Below, one piece after another: positions 9,790-17,853 of a stretch of DNA of 23,185 bases (positions within the stretch are counted from its first letter, which is position 1; the number at the start of each line of letters is the position of its first letter). A program made the translations under genes and the position numbers. Location of the stretch: contig BFEA01000212.1 in assembly GCA_003427395.1 (NCBI GenBank), forward strand, positions 2,034,248-2,057,432, read 5' to 3'. This DNA is from Chara braunii (lineage: Eukaryota > Streptophyta > Charophyceae > Charales > Characeae). The notes below the pieces were generated by a model, which worked only from the letters and a program-made list of their open reading frames with translations, was not told the DNA's origin and ran no database searches.

Positions 9790-9962
9790 AGACCAGAGAA
9801 CAAAAAAAAGTTTGGTATTTTCCTTCATTTGCCTGAGAAGTTGAGGACATGCCTCGCTCAGACCAGGGAAAGAGAACGGGGTTTGGTATTCCCTCTGGAT
9901 GCTTAAGAAGTTGAGAAGACGTCTCACTCAAGCCAAAGACCAAGAAAAGGGTTTGGTATGCC
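9790..9962. repeat. Three degenerate tandem units of about 70 bp
   Basis: A CAGACCAGRGAA...GTTTGGTATTYCC block recurs at about 9790, 9859 and (as AAGCCAAAGACC...GGGTTTGGTATGCC) 9929. Intervening sequences share GAGAAGTTGAGRA..TGCCTC-like blocks. The minus-strand frame across it (9749-10051) is a by-product of the repeats. Confidence 0.7.
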
Positions 9963-10051
9963 TTACCCCTGATACTACTGACAACGAGTGTCCACAGTGC
10001 TAATGTCAAACTGACAGTATCCTTACGATCACTATCAAAAGTGAGAGGCAA

Positions 10052-10291
10052 GGTAACTTATCCACTGAAAAGATTAAAGAGAGATTCATATTTCAAGACA
10101 ATAAAAAACCAAGACCAAATTGCAGATGAGAAAACTGAGAAGTAATCCTTCTTAAGTTTTATTTGGTGGCCGACAAAGCGGCCTGGTTCATGAGGAACCT
10201 ACATCCCTGCCATCACGGTATTCACACTCTTAAGTCAGGGATGCTATGAGATGTGGAATGGATTGAGGTGCCAAAAAAAAAAAAAAAAGAC
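10052..10291. other. Non-coding stretch, nothing recognised
   Basis: A-rich sequence with an A-run at 10273-10288. The GGTGGCCGACAAAGCGGCC segment at 10166-10184 has short GGCCG/CGGCC complementarity. No primer-binding site or coding block could be assigned. Confidence 0.3.
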
Positions 10292-10759
10292 TCATAAGTT
10301 CAATGAAAGGACCTTGTGCCTATACAAGATGTAGAGAATAGTCATGAACTCTATTTGGAGTAGAGCGAGGAGAAAAAAAATACAAAAGAGAGTGCAACTA
10401 CTAAGTTGAAGTGGGGGAGAAGCCATGCATGGACAAGAGGGAGGCGTTGCGGGCACTAAGGCTCTGCTTGCCACGAGGGTAGTGGGTGTTCTAGGAGTGT
10501 AAGGAGGGGAGGAGGTGTCGGGCGCACTATAGCGCACCTCAGATTTCTTTTGGTAGTATTTTATCCTCATAGGGGATGGAGTCTTTTCATACAAGCCAAC
10601 AAAAGGCTGACGCAAGTGTGGTCTCATGTGAGAGTCATAGTCTCTTGATTCCTCCTCCTCCTCTGAGTTATAGCCACTTATGCGAGTTGGCGGCTCTTCA
10701 CGAGCCTTCCCTCCCCTACCACATTTTCCTCTTTCCTGTCCCAGGCGTGCTTCAGGCAT
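10292..10759 (-). CDS. Hypothetical proline/charge-rich protein, 155 aa
   Basis: No family is recognised. The open frame extends upstream to 10951, but the first true ATG is at 10759-10757, starting MPEARLGQERGKCGRG. Residues 1-30 are basic and Gly-rich. An EEEEE cluster near residue 36 is followed by RDYDSHMRPHLRQPFVGLYE. Residues 65-120 are Pro/Ser/Thr-rich (SSPPYTPRTPTTL), and the last 30 or so are hydrophobic with no clear membrane anchor role. The composition resembles a disordered N-terminal region such as that of a retroelement gag-like protein, but that is inference. No promoter, intron or neighbour supports expression. Confidence 0.3.
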   Translation of the reverse strand: MPEARLGQERGKCGRGGKAREEPPTRISGYNSEEEEESRDYDSHMRPHLRQPFVGLYEKTPSPMRIKYYQKKSEVRYSAPDTSSPPYTPRTPTTLVASRALVPATPPSCPCMASPPLQLSSCTLFCIFFLLALLQIEFMTILYILYRHKVLSLNL

Positions 10760-11089
10760 AGTGAAAAAAGGAAAAGGATGCGCTACCACAAAGGCAAAGA
10801 CCGAGAGAGAGCGCACTATCAAGGGAAAAAAAAGAAAGTAGTTGCGCAGGGTTCCTGAGTACCGCAACACAACGGGAAAAGAGAATGTGTTGCCATGCAC
10901 CACAGCGAGTATGGGAAGATTGACAACGTAAATTTGCCATGAGAACTCCACGAACGAATTGTTGTGAGAATGACTGAGTATGTTATTGGTTGTCGCAGTT
11001 TTATACTACTGGCTTGCCTTGTCTTGGCCCAACGGGGACGCTGGGCGAGGTTTTGGTATCATGTTGGAGGGTGCGGTGTCCCGACCTTC
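10760..11089. other. Non-coding stretch upstream of tandem duplication
   Basis: A-rich segment with an A-run at 10825-10834, then mixed sequence. The minus-strand frame continuing from the 155-aa ORF is hydrophobic and lacks an ATG. Nothing else is recognised. Confidence 0.3.
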
Positions 11090-11327
11090 CGATGTGTATC
11101 GGGGGCCACCTTCACAATGTGTCAGGCATCCGCTCATATACCCTACAGAGCGCCAAGCCTTTTAGCCCACAGGCCCCTGGCAAACTCGGTACTCTGTCGT
11201 GCTGTTTCCGATGTGTACCGGGGACCACCTTCGCAATGTGTCAGGCGTCCACTCACATACCCTACAGCGCACCAAGCCTTCTAGCCCACAGGCCCCTGAC
11301 AGACTCGGTACTCTCCCGTGCTGTGAC
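11090..11327. repeat. Tandem duplication, 119-bp unit, two copies
   Basis: Copy 1 (11090-11208) and copy 2 (11209-11327) both begin CGATGTGTAYCGGGG and share TGTCAGGCRTCC, CATACCCTACAG, AAGCCTTYTAGCCCACAGG and ACTCGGTACTCT blocks with scattered transitions. The unit is not a multiple of three, so open frames across it shift register between copies and are not evidence of a gene. Confidence 0.9.
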
Positions 11328-12508
11328 CGGATCCACTTCAAGGATGGGTTGTAAAAAGACTAGAGTGGTGCGCGTTGAGGCCTTCACTGATCAAGTTACG
11401 GAACGTATGTAGTGTGTTGCAGATGCTGTCGAGGCAAGGAAAGGACTGAGGGAGAAAAGACTCACCCTCCGCTGGTATCAAACCTACCCTACTTTTCGAC
11501 CCCCATATCGTATCGGGCGCTCGTACAGGAAAAGAGGTGAGGTGCGCCACAGGGACTCTTCATTGACCCGCTCAGGTTCGGTGATCTGCTGTGTTGTGGA
11601 GCACTACCGACCCGTGGTCGCTGTCGTCCAGGGACATGAGGGTGGGAGGGGCCGCGCAGTGTTTTCTACCACGCACCGACCGCCTTTTGCCAGGTTAAGG
11701 GTAAAATGCGTAGACCAGGGGATCAAAGTCGAGTTAGGAATGAAAGCAAAAAAAAGAAAAGGAAAAATTTAAAAAGAAAGGAAAGGAAAAATAAGGAAAA
11801 GTCACGTCATGAGTCTGCACTCTGAAACGAATCGTTATTTTCGTATGAGTTATCTAAGTGTTGTTAGGCCGCAGCGGCGTCATTTTTCCTTTTTTTTTTC
11901 CCCTCCCTTTCTTATCATTATTGCTGACATTATATTATTATTACTATCATCCTTTTTTTTTTTTTCTTTATTATTGTTTAATTGATCTTTGAGTTTTCGT
12001 CTTCCACTCGTTGGTGTTTCTTGAGGGAGCGAACAATTGGCTTTTGAACCCCAATTTCAAAGGAGTGACCCAGAATGATCGACCTTTCAAGTTTCACTCT
12101 ATTATAGACGGCCCCAAAAGGGGGCAACCCGCGGGCGTTTCGGCAGGGAGCTTATCACCCCCCGCGGAAGGTCATAAACCCCCTCCTTACCATCGGACAC
12201 GGGTACCCATCAAGGATAGTTCGGCGACCTCTTTTGAGGAAGGGGGTGATCTACTGATATCCTGATTATGAGACCGTCGCTCACCAGGTCTACAGTCTTT
12301 GGGTTGCGCTCTAGTAGTGGCCATTGAAAGTCATACTAATTTTAATAATTATTACATTCAAAAATAAAAGGGAGAGTATGAAAGAATTTAACACTCTCTA
12401 TTTAGTACGCAGAGGCTGCAACCTCCATAAAATTTTATAAGAAAGCAACAAATGAGTCATTTGGTTATTGGTTTGTTTGTGGGTGTCAGGCAAAGAGTCG
12501 TGAGTTGA
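11328..12508. other. Non-coding stretch, weak ORF only
   Basis: Contains purine-rich (11742-11800), T-rich (11885-11900, 11952-11966) and AT-rich (12335-12450) parts. A frame open from 12011 to 12265 reads as ordinary protein (NNWLLNPNFKGVTQNDRPF) but lacks an ATG and matches nothing I know. It is in the same frame as the decayed ORFs downstream and could be an earlier piece of the same locus. Confidence in that is low. Confidence 0.3.
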
Positions 12509-12928
12509 CAGGCAAAGGATGCATGCTATTCGGAGTTGGCGGCCTGGTACCGTATCCGGTCTATTCAAGGGAGAATCAACTATGATGCGCTGCGATGGTC
12601 TTTATGGCTATGGGCCAGACTATTGAAACCTGATAACACGTCGGTCCCCGATGTCCAGTGAGGGTCCCTAGATTACCACTATTCTGATATACGATGGGGG
12701 AGACGAGGTGAAGTTAAAGGTCATCGTGGAAGGGGCGAGAGAGGGGTAGATGAGGCTTGTCGGGATATGAAATCGCACAAGCAAGATAAGAGAGAACATG
12801 TAGTCAGAATGGTCCGGGAAAGGAATTTTATTGAATATGTATTCTATTTTTACGACTGTAATGACAAGCTGCACAACACTGGTTCGTCGCTAGAGACTGT
12901 GGAGCACGTCAGGACAAGGCTCAAGTGA
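12509..12928 (+). pseudogene. Unrecognised decayed ORF fragment
   Basis: Two open segments in one frame, separated by a single TGA (12659), read like real protein: a Trp/Arg-rich part (LAAWYRIRSIQGRINYDALR, then WSLWLWARLLKPDN) and a second part with a Gly/Arg stretch and ERNFIEYVFYFYDCNDKLHN. The frame ends at TGA 12926, and another TGA (12506) precedes it. I recognise no family. It lies upstream of, and in the same frame as, the decayed ORF at 13037-13855. Confidence 0.35.
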
Positions 12929-13036
12929 GCACAATGGTGCCCAGACTCCCCTCTCATAATTCCTTGTTAGAATCCTAATTAGCAAAAGTCACTTTGTAAT
13001 TTGCAGTTCTCTCGGCCTACTACTGCCAAGTGATCC

Positions 13037-13855
13037 ATGACTCATTATCTCATCAACATTCAGTCATTCGAGTTAACCGGAATTCTCAGTCAGAATCAAT
13101 CTTCCTTCAGTCATTGCCACTCAATTAAGAGGTCAGTACAAGTCAGACAGTGTTCTCATCAAAAACACAAAGATCAATTTCAACACCCACCTCAGCACAT
13201 GAGTGCAGTTCAGACATTTTCAATCCAGGAGACTTTTCTGACCAGTCTCAACAGGATCGCCTCTAAAGCCGCCTCCCAATACCGGTATGTCGGTGCAACT
13301 GGTTTCCAGTAAAGAGACCTATCAATCTTTGTGGTTCACACTTAGTTTGCAGAAGGTACCGTTGACAACTTGAGGATCTATTTGAAGAGGGGCAAAAAAA
13401 CTCGTGATGTTCTTGATTCCGTCTGGATCTCAGCAGCAAGGTACCTCGAAGATAAATAGAGAGAGTTTGACAAGAGTGGTGCCAAACTAATTCACAACTT
13501 CGGACTGAAGTTCTACACGTACTACCCCAAACCTCTTATTCCCTTCACTCTCACAGATGGTACCTACTGGGGTGATCTAGTGGAGTTGGCTAAGACGTAC
13601 ATCTCTCCCGCAGCGATTGAATGTGAGGCGGTAACTGAGCCCTCTGAGTTTCGACATCTCAGACGAGGGATTTTCTCTCAGCCATATCTCCCTACTCTAT
13701 AAGAGGAATTTTGTGCTATGGTTAACTTCTGTGTCATGGGTCTTGGATGGAAGTGTTCGGAGCTCGCAGGCTTCAGGTGGCTCTACATTCAAAGACCACA
13801 GCCTAAGGAAGTGCGGGGATATGGCTCTAGGCACAAGAAACGCACAGCCAAATGA
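13037..13855 (+). pseudogene. Unrecognised decayed protein-coding gene, about 272 codons
   Basis: From ATG 13037 one frame runs to TGA 13853 with four in-frame stops (TAA 13310, TAG 13343, TAG 13457, TAA 13700) and no frameshift. The first 91 codons are Ser/Gln/His-rich and look disordered. The rest is globular-looking: LKRGKKTRDVLDSVWISAAR, then FGLKFYTYYPKPLIPFTLTD, a block with WGDLVELAKTYISPAA, and FCVMGLGWKCSELAGFRWLY near the end, finishing with a basic tail (GSRHKKRTAK). Residue quality is uniform up to the terminal stop, which argues for genuine coding origin. I do not recognise the family. A structural protein of an endogenised element and a host or transposon protein are both possible, and I have no motif to choose between them. 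Confidence 0.55.
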
Positions 13856-14640
13856 GAGAATGAGCGTGTGACCTTGAGGGATGAGTGAGGACTCAAAGGG
13901 ATGAATAATGACTCATGATCAGTGTCGGTCTTGCCCCTTTCATCTGTACTTTCTAAGATTATTATAAGTTTTCATTCTTCCCTCATTTTATCCTTGTCAT
14001 TGCTCGGGTCAATCGGTCTTGCTCCATTTGCATTGACTTTGCTTGTCAAAGTTCTCAAAATAAGTAAATTAGCAAAATTGATACATGCATGACATACCAT
14101 GATTTTATGATTATTATTTGCATAATCTTTGTTGTTCCGAATCAAAATAAAAGATTCATAAGACCGGGGGTCGGCGAAGACCGCAATTGAAGGGTCTCGC
14201 TCAAAGTTGGACGCACACAACAGGAAAGGATTTGCTTGAATAAATTTACTTTATTTATTACAAACTTTCAACAAAATCCTGTGTGACAGTCTGTTCGCTT
14301 TCTGATCGACTGAAGAGGCCCGACTAGAAAAAGTGCGACACTGGTCCTCGGGTGGAAGTGGACCCAAAAAGAAGTGGGGGGGCGTTTGGCAAGTCCTTGG
14401 GTAGAAGCGGACCCCCAAAAGAAGTGAGGGCATGTGAACTGCAAAAAGGCCCTTAGACCCAGGCGTTGAGACCCGTCTTTTAAAAATAGGGAGGTCAGGC
14501 ACAACGAAACAGACGTTTTGCAAGCGGCAATTTTGGCGATTTTCTGTACTTAGACAAACCCTCAAAAAAATATAAAATTTTGATAATTCATAGATGAGTT
14601 TGTGTTCTTTCCATAAATAATACGATAACATTTTCAAAAA
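13856..14640. other. Non-coding stretch, no gene supported
   Basis: A short imperfect repeat (GATGAGTGAGGACTCA and GATGAATAATGACTCA) lies at 13879-13915. AT-rich sequence follows (13960-14170). The minus-strand frames at 13972-14220 and 14251-14637 show no recognisable domain. A near-duplication with CTTGGGTAGAAGCGGACCC at 14396 versus CCTCGGGTGGAAGTGGACCC at 14346 indicates a degenerate tandem of about 50 bp. Confidence 0.35.
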
Positions 14641-14867
14641 ATCACGCAGACTGCGAAGTAATTGTCACGCCCATTCGGCACATTTTTCATTTTTGCCACT
14701 CAGCCATGTGTGGGCCAACTAAAAAAATACTCTTAATTCAATGAGTTTTCGCACTCAGAAGAATGCGTAAAAAAACCTGAAAATTTAAGTACTCGTAGAT
14801 TTTGTTGTGAAGTTTCCAAAAAAAAATGTTAGAAATAAAATAAAATATTTCAACTGTGAAATAGATC

Positions 14868-14907
14868 GCAGCCGCAATTTGACCCATATTTCAATTTTGC
14901 CATTCAG

Positions 14908-14950
<43 letters not shown>

Positions 14951-14990
14951 CTTAGGGTTGCATTCCCCGCGCCCACGCGCCACCCATGAG
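14868..14990 (-). repeat. Dispersed repeat with (CT)n core, inverted relative of 22130-22350
   Basis: Plus-strand order is GCAGCCGCAATTTGACCCAT, TTTCAATTTTGCCATTCAGCC, (CT)n at 14909-14948, then CCTTAGGGTTGCATTCCCCG and CGCCCACGCG. The reverse complement of 22130-22345 has the same blocks in the same order (CAACCACAATTTCACCCAT, ATTCCAATTTTGTCATACAGCC, (CT)n, CCTTAGGGCTGCGTTCCCCG, CGCCCACGCG). The matching unique flanks show a repeat family containing the microsatellite, not coincidental CT runs. Confidence 0.8.
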
Positions 14991-15112
14991 GTAGGTAATA
15001 GATTTTTCATCCAGTGAATGAAGGTGGGAGAACTTGGGATGGTTGGGAGGTGCATGGGGGGGCTTGGCCCCTGGATTCTCATTTGCTAAGAATGTGTCAG
15101 ATGCTTTGAAGA

Positions 15113-15164
15113 CTATCATCTTTTTTTTTTTTTTTTTTATGCATGTCATTCTTGCGCAGGAGCC

Positions 15165-15196
<32 letters not shown>

Positions 15197-15225
15197 ACGG
15201 ATGTCCCGAAGGACTATCTATCATC
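15113..15225 (-). mobile_element. U6 retrocopy with A-tail and 8-bp direct repeats
   Basis: The U6-derived copy (15137-15214) is followed in its sense direction by an 18-base A-tail (T-run 15121-15138) that meets CTATCATC at 15113-15120. The same 8-mer recurs at 15218-15225, three bases beyond the U6 5' end. A-tail plus direct repeats is the signature of LINE-mediated retroposition. Confidence 0.7.
15137..15214 (-). pseudogene. U6: U6 snRNA retropseudogene, 3'-truncated
   Basis: On the minus strand the copy opens with the U6 5' hairpin GTCCTTCGGGAC (one pair shorter than usual), then AAATTGGAACGATACAGAGA, AGATTAGCATGGC and CTGCGCAAGAATGACATGCA: the conserved ACAGAGA region, the U4-pairing/catalytic AGC region and the internal stem-loop. 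It stops at about U6 nucleotide 78 of roughly 102 and goes straight into poly(A), lacking the 3' terminal segment. No plant USE/TATA snRNA promoter pair is visible upstream (to the right). U6 normally forms the catalytic core of the spliceosome; this copy is most likely not functional. Confidence 0.85.
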
Positions 15226-15267
15226 TATTTCTGCAAGTGTTCTAATTCAGTTTTTTATTATGATGAA

Positions 15268-15281
15268 TCACATTTCAGTTT
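15268..15281. repeat. 14-bp direct repeat, left copy (target-site duplication of second U6 copy)
   Basis: TCACATTTCAGTTT here is repeated exactly at 17374-17387. It borders the T-run (A-tail in antisense) of the second U6 retrocopy, as expected for a target-site duplication that was later pushed 2.1 kb apart by the LINE insertion. Confidence 0.75.
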
Positions 15282-15340
15282 TTTTTTCTCTATTTATGCA
15301 TGTTATCCTTGCGCAGGGGCCATGCTAATCTCGAAGGAGT
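15282..15340 (-). pseudogene. U6: Second U6 retropseudogene, internally deleted, split by a LINE
   Basis: The minus strand reads CTCCTTCGA (5' hairpin-like remnant, right copy after 17365), then GATTAGCATGGCCCCTGCGC, AAGGATAACATGCATAAATA and GAGAAA into an A-tail. It therefore lacks about 30 internal nucleotides (the ACAGAGA region) but reaches further 3' than its neighbour. The LINE inserted exactly at its 5' edge, duplicating TCGAAGGAGTC (15331-15341 and 17365-17375). Confidence 0.7.
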
Positions 15341-15341
15341 C

Positions 15342-15967
15342 CTGCATGTTGCGGTTGCTAGGTGGAGCCAAGTCCTAGACAAGGATTGTCAATCTATAGA
15401 GAATGTTGTGTCTAGATGTTGGCAACAGCTGGCACTGGCTCCTTTCCCTCGTTTAACTGTGAATCTTTGGCTATTGTCACTATTGGCCACCCCTTCAACA
15501 GTGAACCTGGTCCAACGTGGTGTAATTGGACTTATGAATCGACCACTCATCTATGGTACGATTGCTCGGCGGCGGCCAGAATTTGGAAGTGGTGGGACTC
15601 TTTTTGGGCTGGAGTGGCTGGTAATTACCTAACGTGGAATCGGGACTGGGTGTTGTTGGGTGGGCTGCCAAGCAACCTGAAGTTGAACAAAGGGTGGGGC
15701 TATATCGCCAAAGTCGTCCGGGCGGTGGGCTGCGATATTATTTGGAAAGGCAGAAATAGGCAAGTGTTCGAAGGGGTGAAAATGTCCAACAAGGAAATCC
15801 GGGCCTCCTTCAGAGGCTCGCTTCGTCGCATTGTGCAGGCAGACTGGAAGAGAAAAGGGAGGAGTAACAGTGGGACTTGGTTTGGAGCTACATGGGGTCC
15901 AGATGGTAAGTTTGCGAGATTGGAAGACGATAAGTTGGTCCTATTTGAGTGGTTCTGGGCTAAGTAG
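15342..15967 (+). pseudogene. LINE reverse transcriptase C-terminus with zf-RVT zinc-binding domain
   Basis: The end of an L1-type ORF2. A frame open to TAG 15965 contains C-N-W-x-x-E-S-x-x-H-L-x-x-x-C (Cys codon 15521, His 15548, Cys 15563) followed by ARIWKWWDSFW and later IIWKGRNRQVFEG. This is the pattern of the zinc-binding region at the end of plant non-LTR reverse transcriptases (zf-RVT). Before about 15480 the coherent text is in another frame (ARWSQVLDKDCQSIENVVSR, WQQLALAPFPRL), implying one frameshift between about 15450 and 15510. The polymerase core and endonuclease are absent through 5' truncation. Confidence 0.8.
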
Positions 15968-16598
15968 TCTGTTAGGGGATAGTATGAACCTGGGGTGCTC
16001 GGTTCTTTTTTCCACAGGAGGAAGGCGGTAAGGTCTTGAGGTGGGAGGAGGGAGTGCCCGTCATTTTCCCCGGTCCACCTGGTCCGGGCTGTCGTCGTTT
16101 AGACAGCCATGCATCTTTAGGATAGGGTTAGGAGTTGTTGTTTTGTGAATTGTTGGGTGTTTTGGGCTTGTAGCTTTGTTTTTGGTGGTTAATTTTTTGG
16201 ATTATTTGGTTTTTGTTGGCCTGAGGCAAATTTGGTTCTTGGAGGTAGGAATTTCAGGACAGCGGTCTAGATTTGGCCATTCTGTGCCTAGATCTTTTCC
16301 TGACCTCCTTTCAGGTTTTATCTGTGTTAAGTGGTTGACTCTGCTTGGAGTCCGCAGTCGTAAGGCTGTAAGCTAAACCGGCTGATGCTACCGGGATAAC
16401 TCCGGGTTGAATTGTGAGGACCCCGGCCTCCTCGTGATTTTTTTTTATTTTTATTTTTTTTTTAACCACCAGTACCTCCGAGCCTGTTTTTGCCGACCCT
16501 AATTTTCACTGCGCTCCGAGTTTCGCCGAGCCTGGGTCCCACTCCATTTCTTTATCGTACTCTCACGGGAAGGGAAAAAAAAAAAAAAAAAAAAAAAA

Positions 16599-17060
16599 AT
16601 TCGGCCGTGAAAACTCGCGAAACAAAAAAATGAAACAAAGCTCTGGGCGTGATTGCAGATGTATACATTATCGGAAGTGTAAGTGTGAGTGTGCCCTCAG
16701 TGAGGGCATCTCAGCCCCGTGGCCAAGTTATCAGATTTCAGAAACTCAAAAAAAAAAAAAAAGATAGAAACATGGATTCGGCCGTGAAAATGGCAAGATA
16801 CATTCCCGTAAGTGCCAGTGTGATCAGGGTTGCAATCCTCTGAGGGAACACAGCTCGAGCAGATCACAGATTCAAATCGTCAGAGTCCAGAAAATGAAAA
16901 CAAGAAAAAAAAAACGAAAACATAGATTCGGCCTTGAAAACGGTTGGGTACATCAGTGTTACAATCATCTGAGGAAACAATACTACAGCAGATCACGGAT
17001 GCCGCCATGCCTCATGGCAGGGTACTCATAACAAACAAATACAAAAGAAAAAAAGAAAAC
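16599..17060 (+). repeat. Degenerate tandem units (about 150-177 bp) within the LINE 3' region
   Basis: ATTCGGCCGTGAAAA or a one-base variant starts units at 16599, 16776 and 16926. Units 2 and 3 also share a GTTRCAATCMTCTGAGG block and GCAGATCACRGAT. Each unit is preceded by an A-rich run. The GATTCAAATCG box near 16870 and GTGGCCAAGTTATC near 16721 resemble tRNA B and A boxes, but are in the wrong order and spacing for a tRNA. Confidence 0.7.
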
Positions 17061-17364
17061 AACAAGTTTGAGAATGTGACCGTCCTTGCTGTAAGATGCA
17101 TGCAAGACTGTGAGCACGGTCTCCTAGACATCCCTGCACGACATCATTGCAGTACAAAGGCCCGTTTTTTTTCCTTTCCCTTTCGGGCACGGGCAAAAAA
17201 AAAAAAATGACTTTTGGGACATTGCCGACCCTCTGTCCGACCCCCGAAAACTTCGGGTACTGGCCAGCATCTCGTATTTTCCCAACACTGGGGAAGGTAC
17301 TGTTGGTTTAAAAGTGGAATGCAAGCAATTTTGGCAAAAATAAAATAAAAAAAATAAAAATAAA

Positions 17365-17387
17365 TCGAAGGAGTCACATTTCAGTTT
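17365..17387. repeat. Right-hand target-site duplications, overlapping
   Basis: TCGAAGGAGTC (17365-17375, LINE) overlaps TCACATTTCAGTTT (17374-17387, second U6 copy). Left-hand copies are at 15331-15341 and 15268-15281. The contiguous arrangement here, against the U6-separated arrangement on the left, orders the events: U6 first, LINE second. Confidence 0.7.
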
Positions 17388-17500
17388 GAGTTCAGTCTTG
17401 TTGGCAAGTGTCACAATCTTCACCCTTGCAGAACCCGATCCTTCTGTTTGCAGCCTACCCCTTTGTTCTACCCCTTCTTTCCCGCTGACAAAAACACGGC

Positions 17501-17564
17501 CAAGGAACCACCACTTGTGCCCTCACGGTACCCAAGGAACCACCACCTGTGGTCTCACGGTAAG
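17501..17564. repeat. 32-bp tandem duplication upstream of SEC61G
   Basis: CAAGGAACCACCACYTGTGS and CTCACGGTA recur at 17501-17532 and 17533-17564. The second copy ends in CACGGTAAGT (GTAAGT from 17560), a good 5' splice-site match, so a 5'-UTR intron for the downstream gene is possible but unproven. Confidence 0.8.
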
Positions 17565-17799
17565 TCAATCAATGACGCTGAAAGTCTCATCTCATCTCAG
17601 GGGGATGAAACGCACTCCTGACGGGCTGCGAATTGTTGGATGTGATGTGACAAACGCCAGCCCAGGCGCATTGATTTCTGAGGCGCGACCGTGTGGGTCA
17701 AATTCGGAGAGTTAGGTTTGAGGCAGTTTCTGTGCGGGCGCGAGTTTGCGGCTTGGTCGACTGACGAGAGGGGAGGTCCTCGGAAGAGAGACGGTAAAC

Positions 17800-17826
17800 A
17801 TGACCGCGAGCACAGAGCCTGAGTAG
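17800..17826 (+). promoter_or_regulatory. Possible upstream ORF in SEC61G leader
   Basis: An ATG at 17800 opens an 8-codon frame (MTASTEPE) ending TAG 17824-17826, 27 bp before the main ATG. If the transcript starts upstream of it, this could reduce initiation at the main start. Its AAC context is only moderate, and the transcription start site is unknown. Confidence 0.35.
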
Positions 17827-17853
17827 CGAGGGAGAAAGGGAGAGTGCGTTGCA

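Larger units (their letters stand above)
15342..17364 (+). mobile_element. 5'-truncated L1-type LINE, 2.0 kb, with 11-bp target-site duplication
   Basis: The insertion is bounded on both sides by TCGAAGGAGTC (15331-15341 and 17365-17375) and ends in an A-rich tail (17336-17364). It carries the C-terminus of a non-LTR reverse transcriptase ORF and then a 1.4-kb 3' region containing T-rich, A-rich and about 150-bp repeated units. It has the usual 5'-truncated form of target-primed reverse transcription. The long 3' region might itself contain further small insertions (A-runs at 16575-16599 and 16748-16762), but no additional duplications were found for them. Confidence 0.7.

Noticed and set aside
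9749-10051. 100-residue minus-strand ORF
   Set aside because: It spans the approximately 70-bp degenerate tandem repeats, and its internal repetition reflects the DNA repeat, not a protein domain.
10980-11412. Three overlapping plus-strand frames with similar repeated protein text
   Set aside because: They come from the 119-bp tandem duplication, whose length shifts the frame between copies, so the shared peptides appear in different frames.
11054-11480. TGGTATCA words (11054, 11470) as initiator-tRNA primer-binding sites of an LTR retrotransposon
   Set aside because: The match stops after eight bases, no LTR pair flanks them, and no gag-pol coding sequence follows.
16700-16890. tRNA-like A-box and B-box words in the LINE 3' region
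   Set aside because: No cloverleaf can be formed around them, their spacing is wrong for a tRNA, and the B-box-like word lies in a different repeat unit from the A-box-like word.
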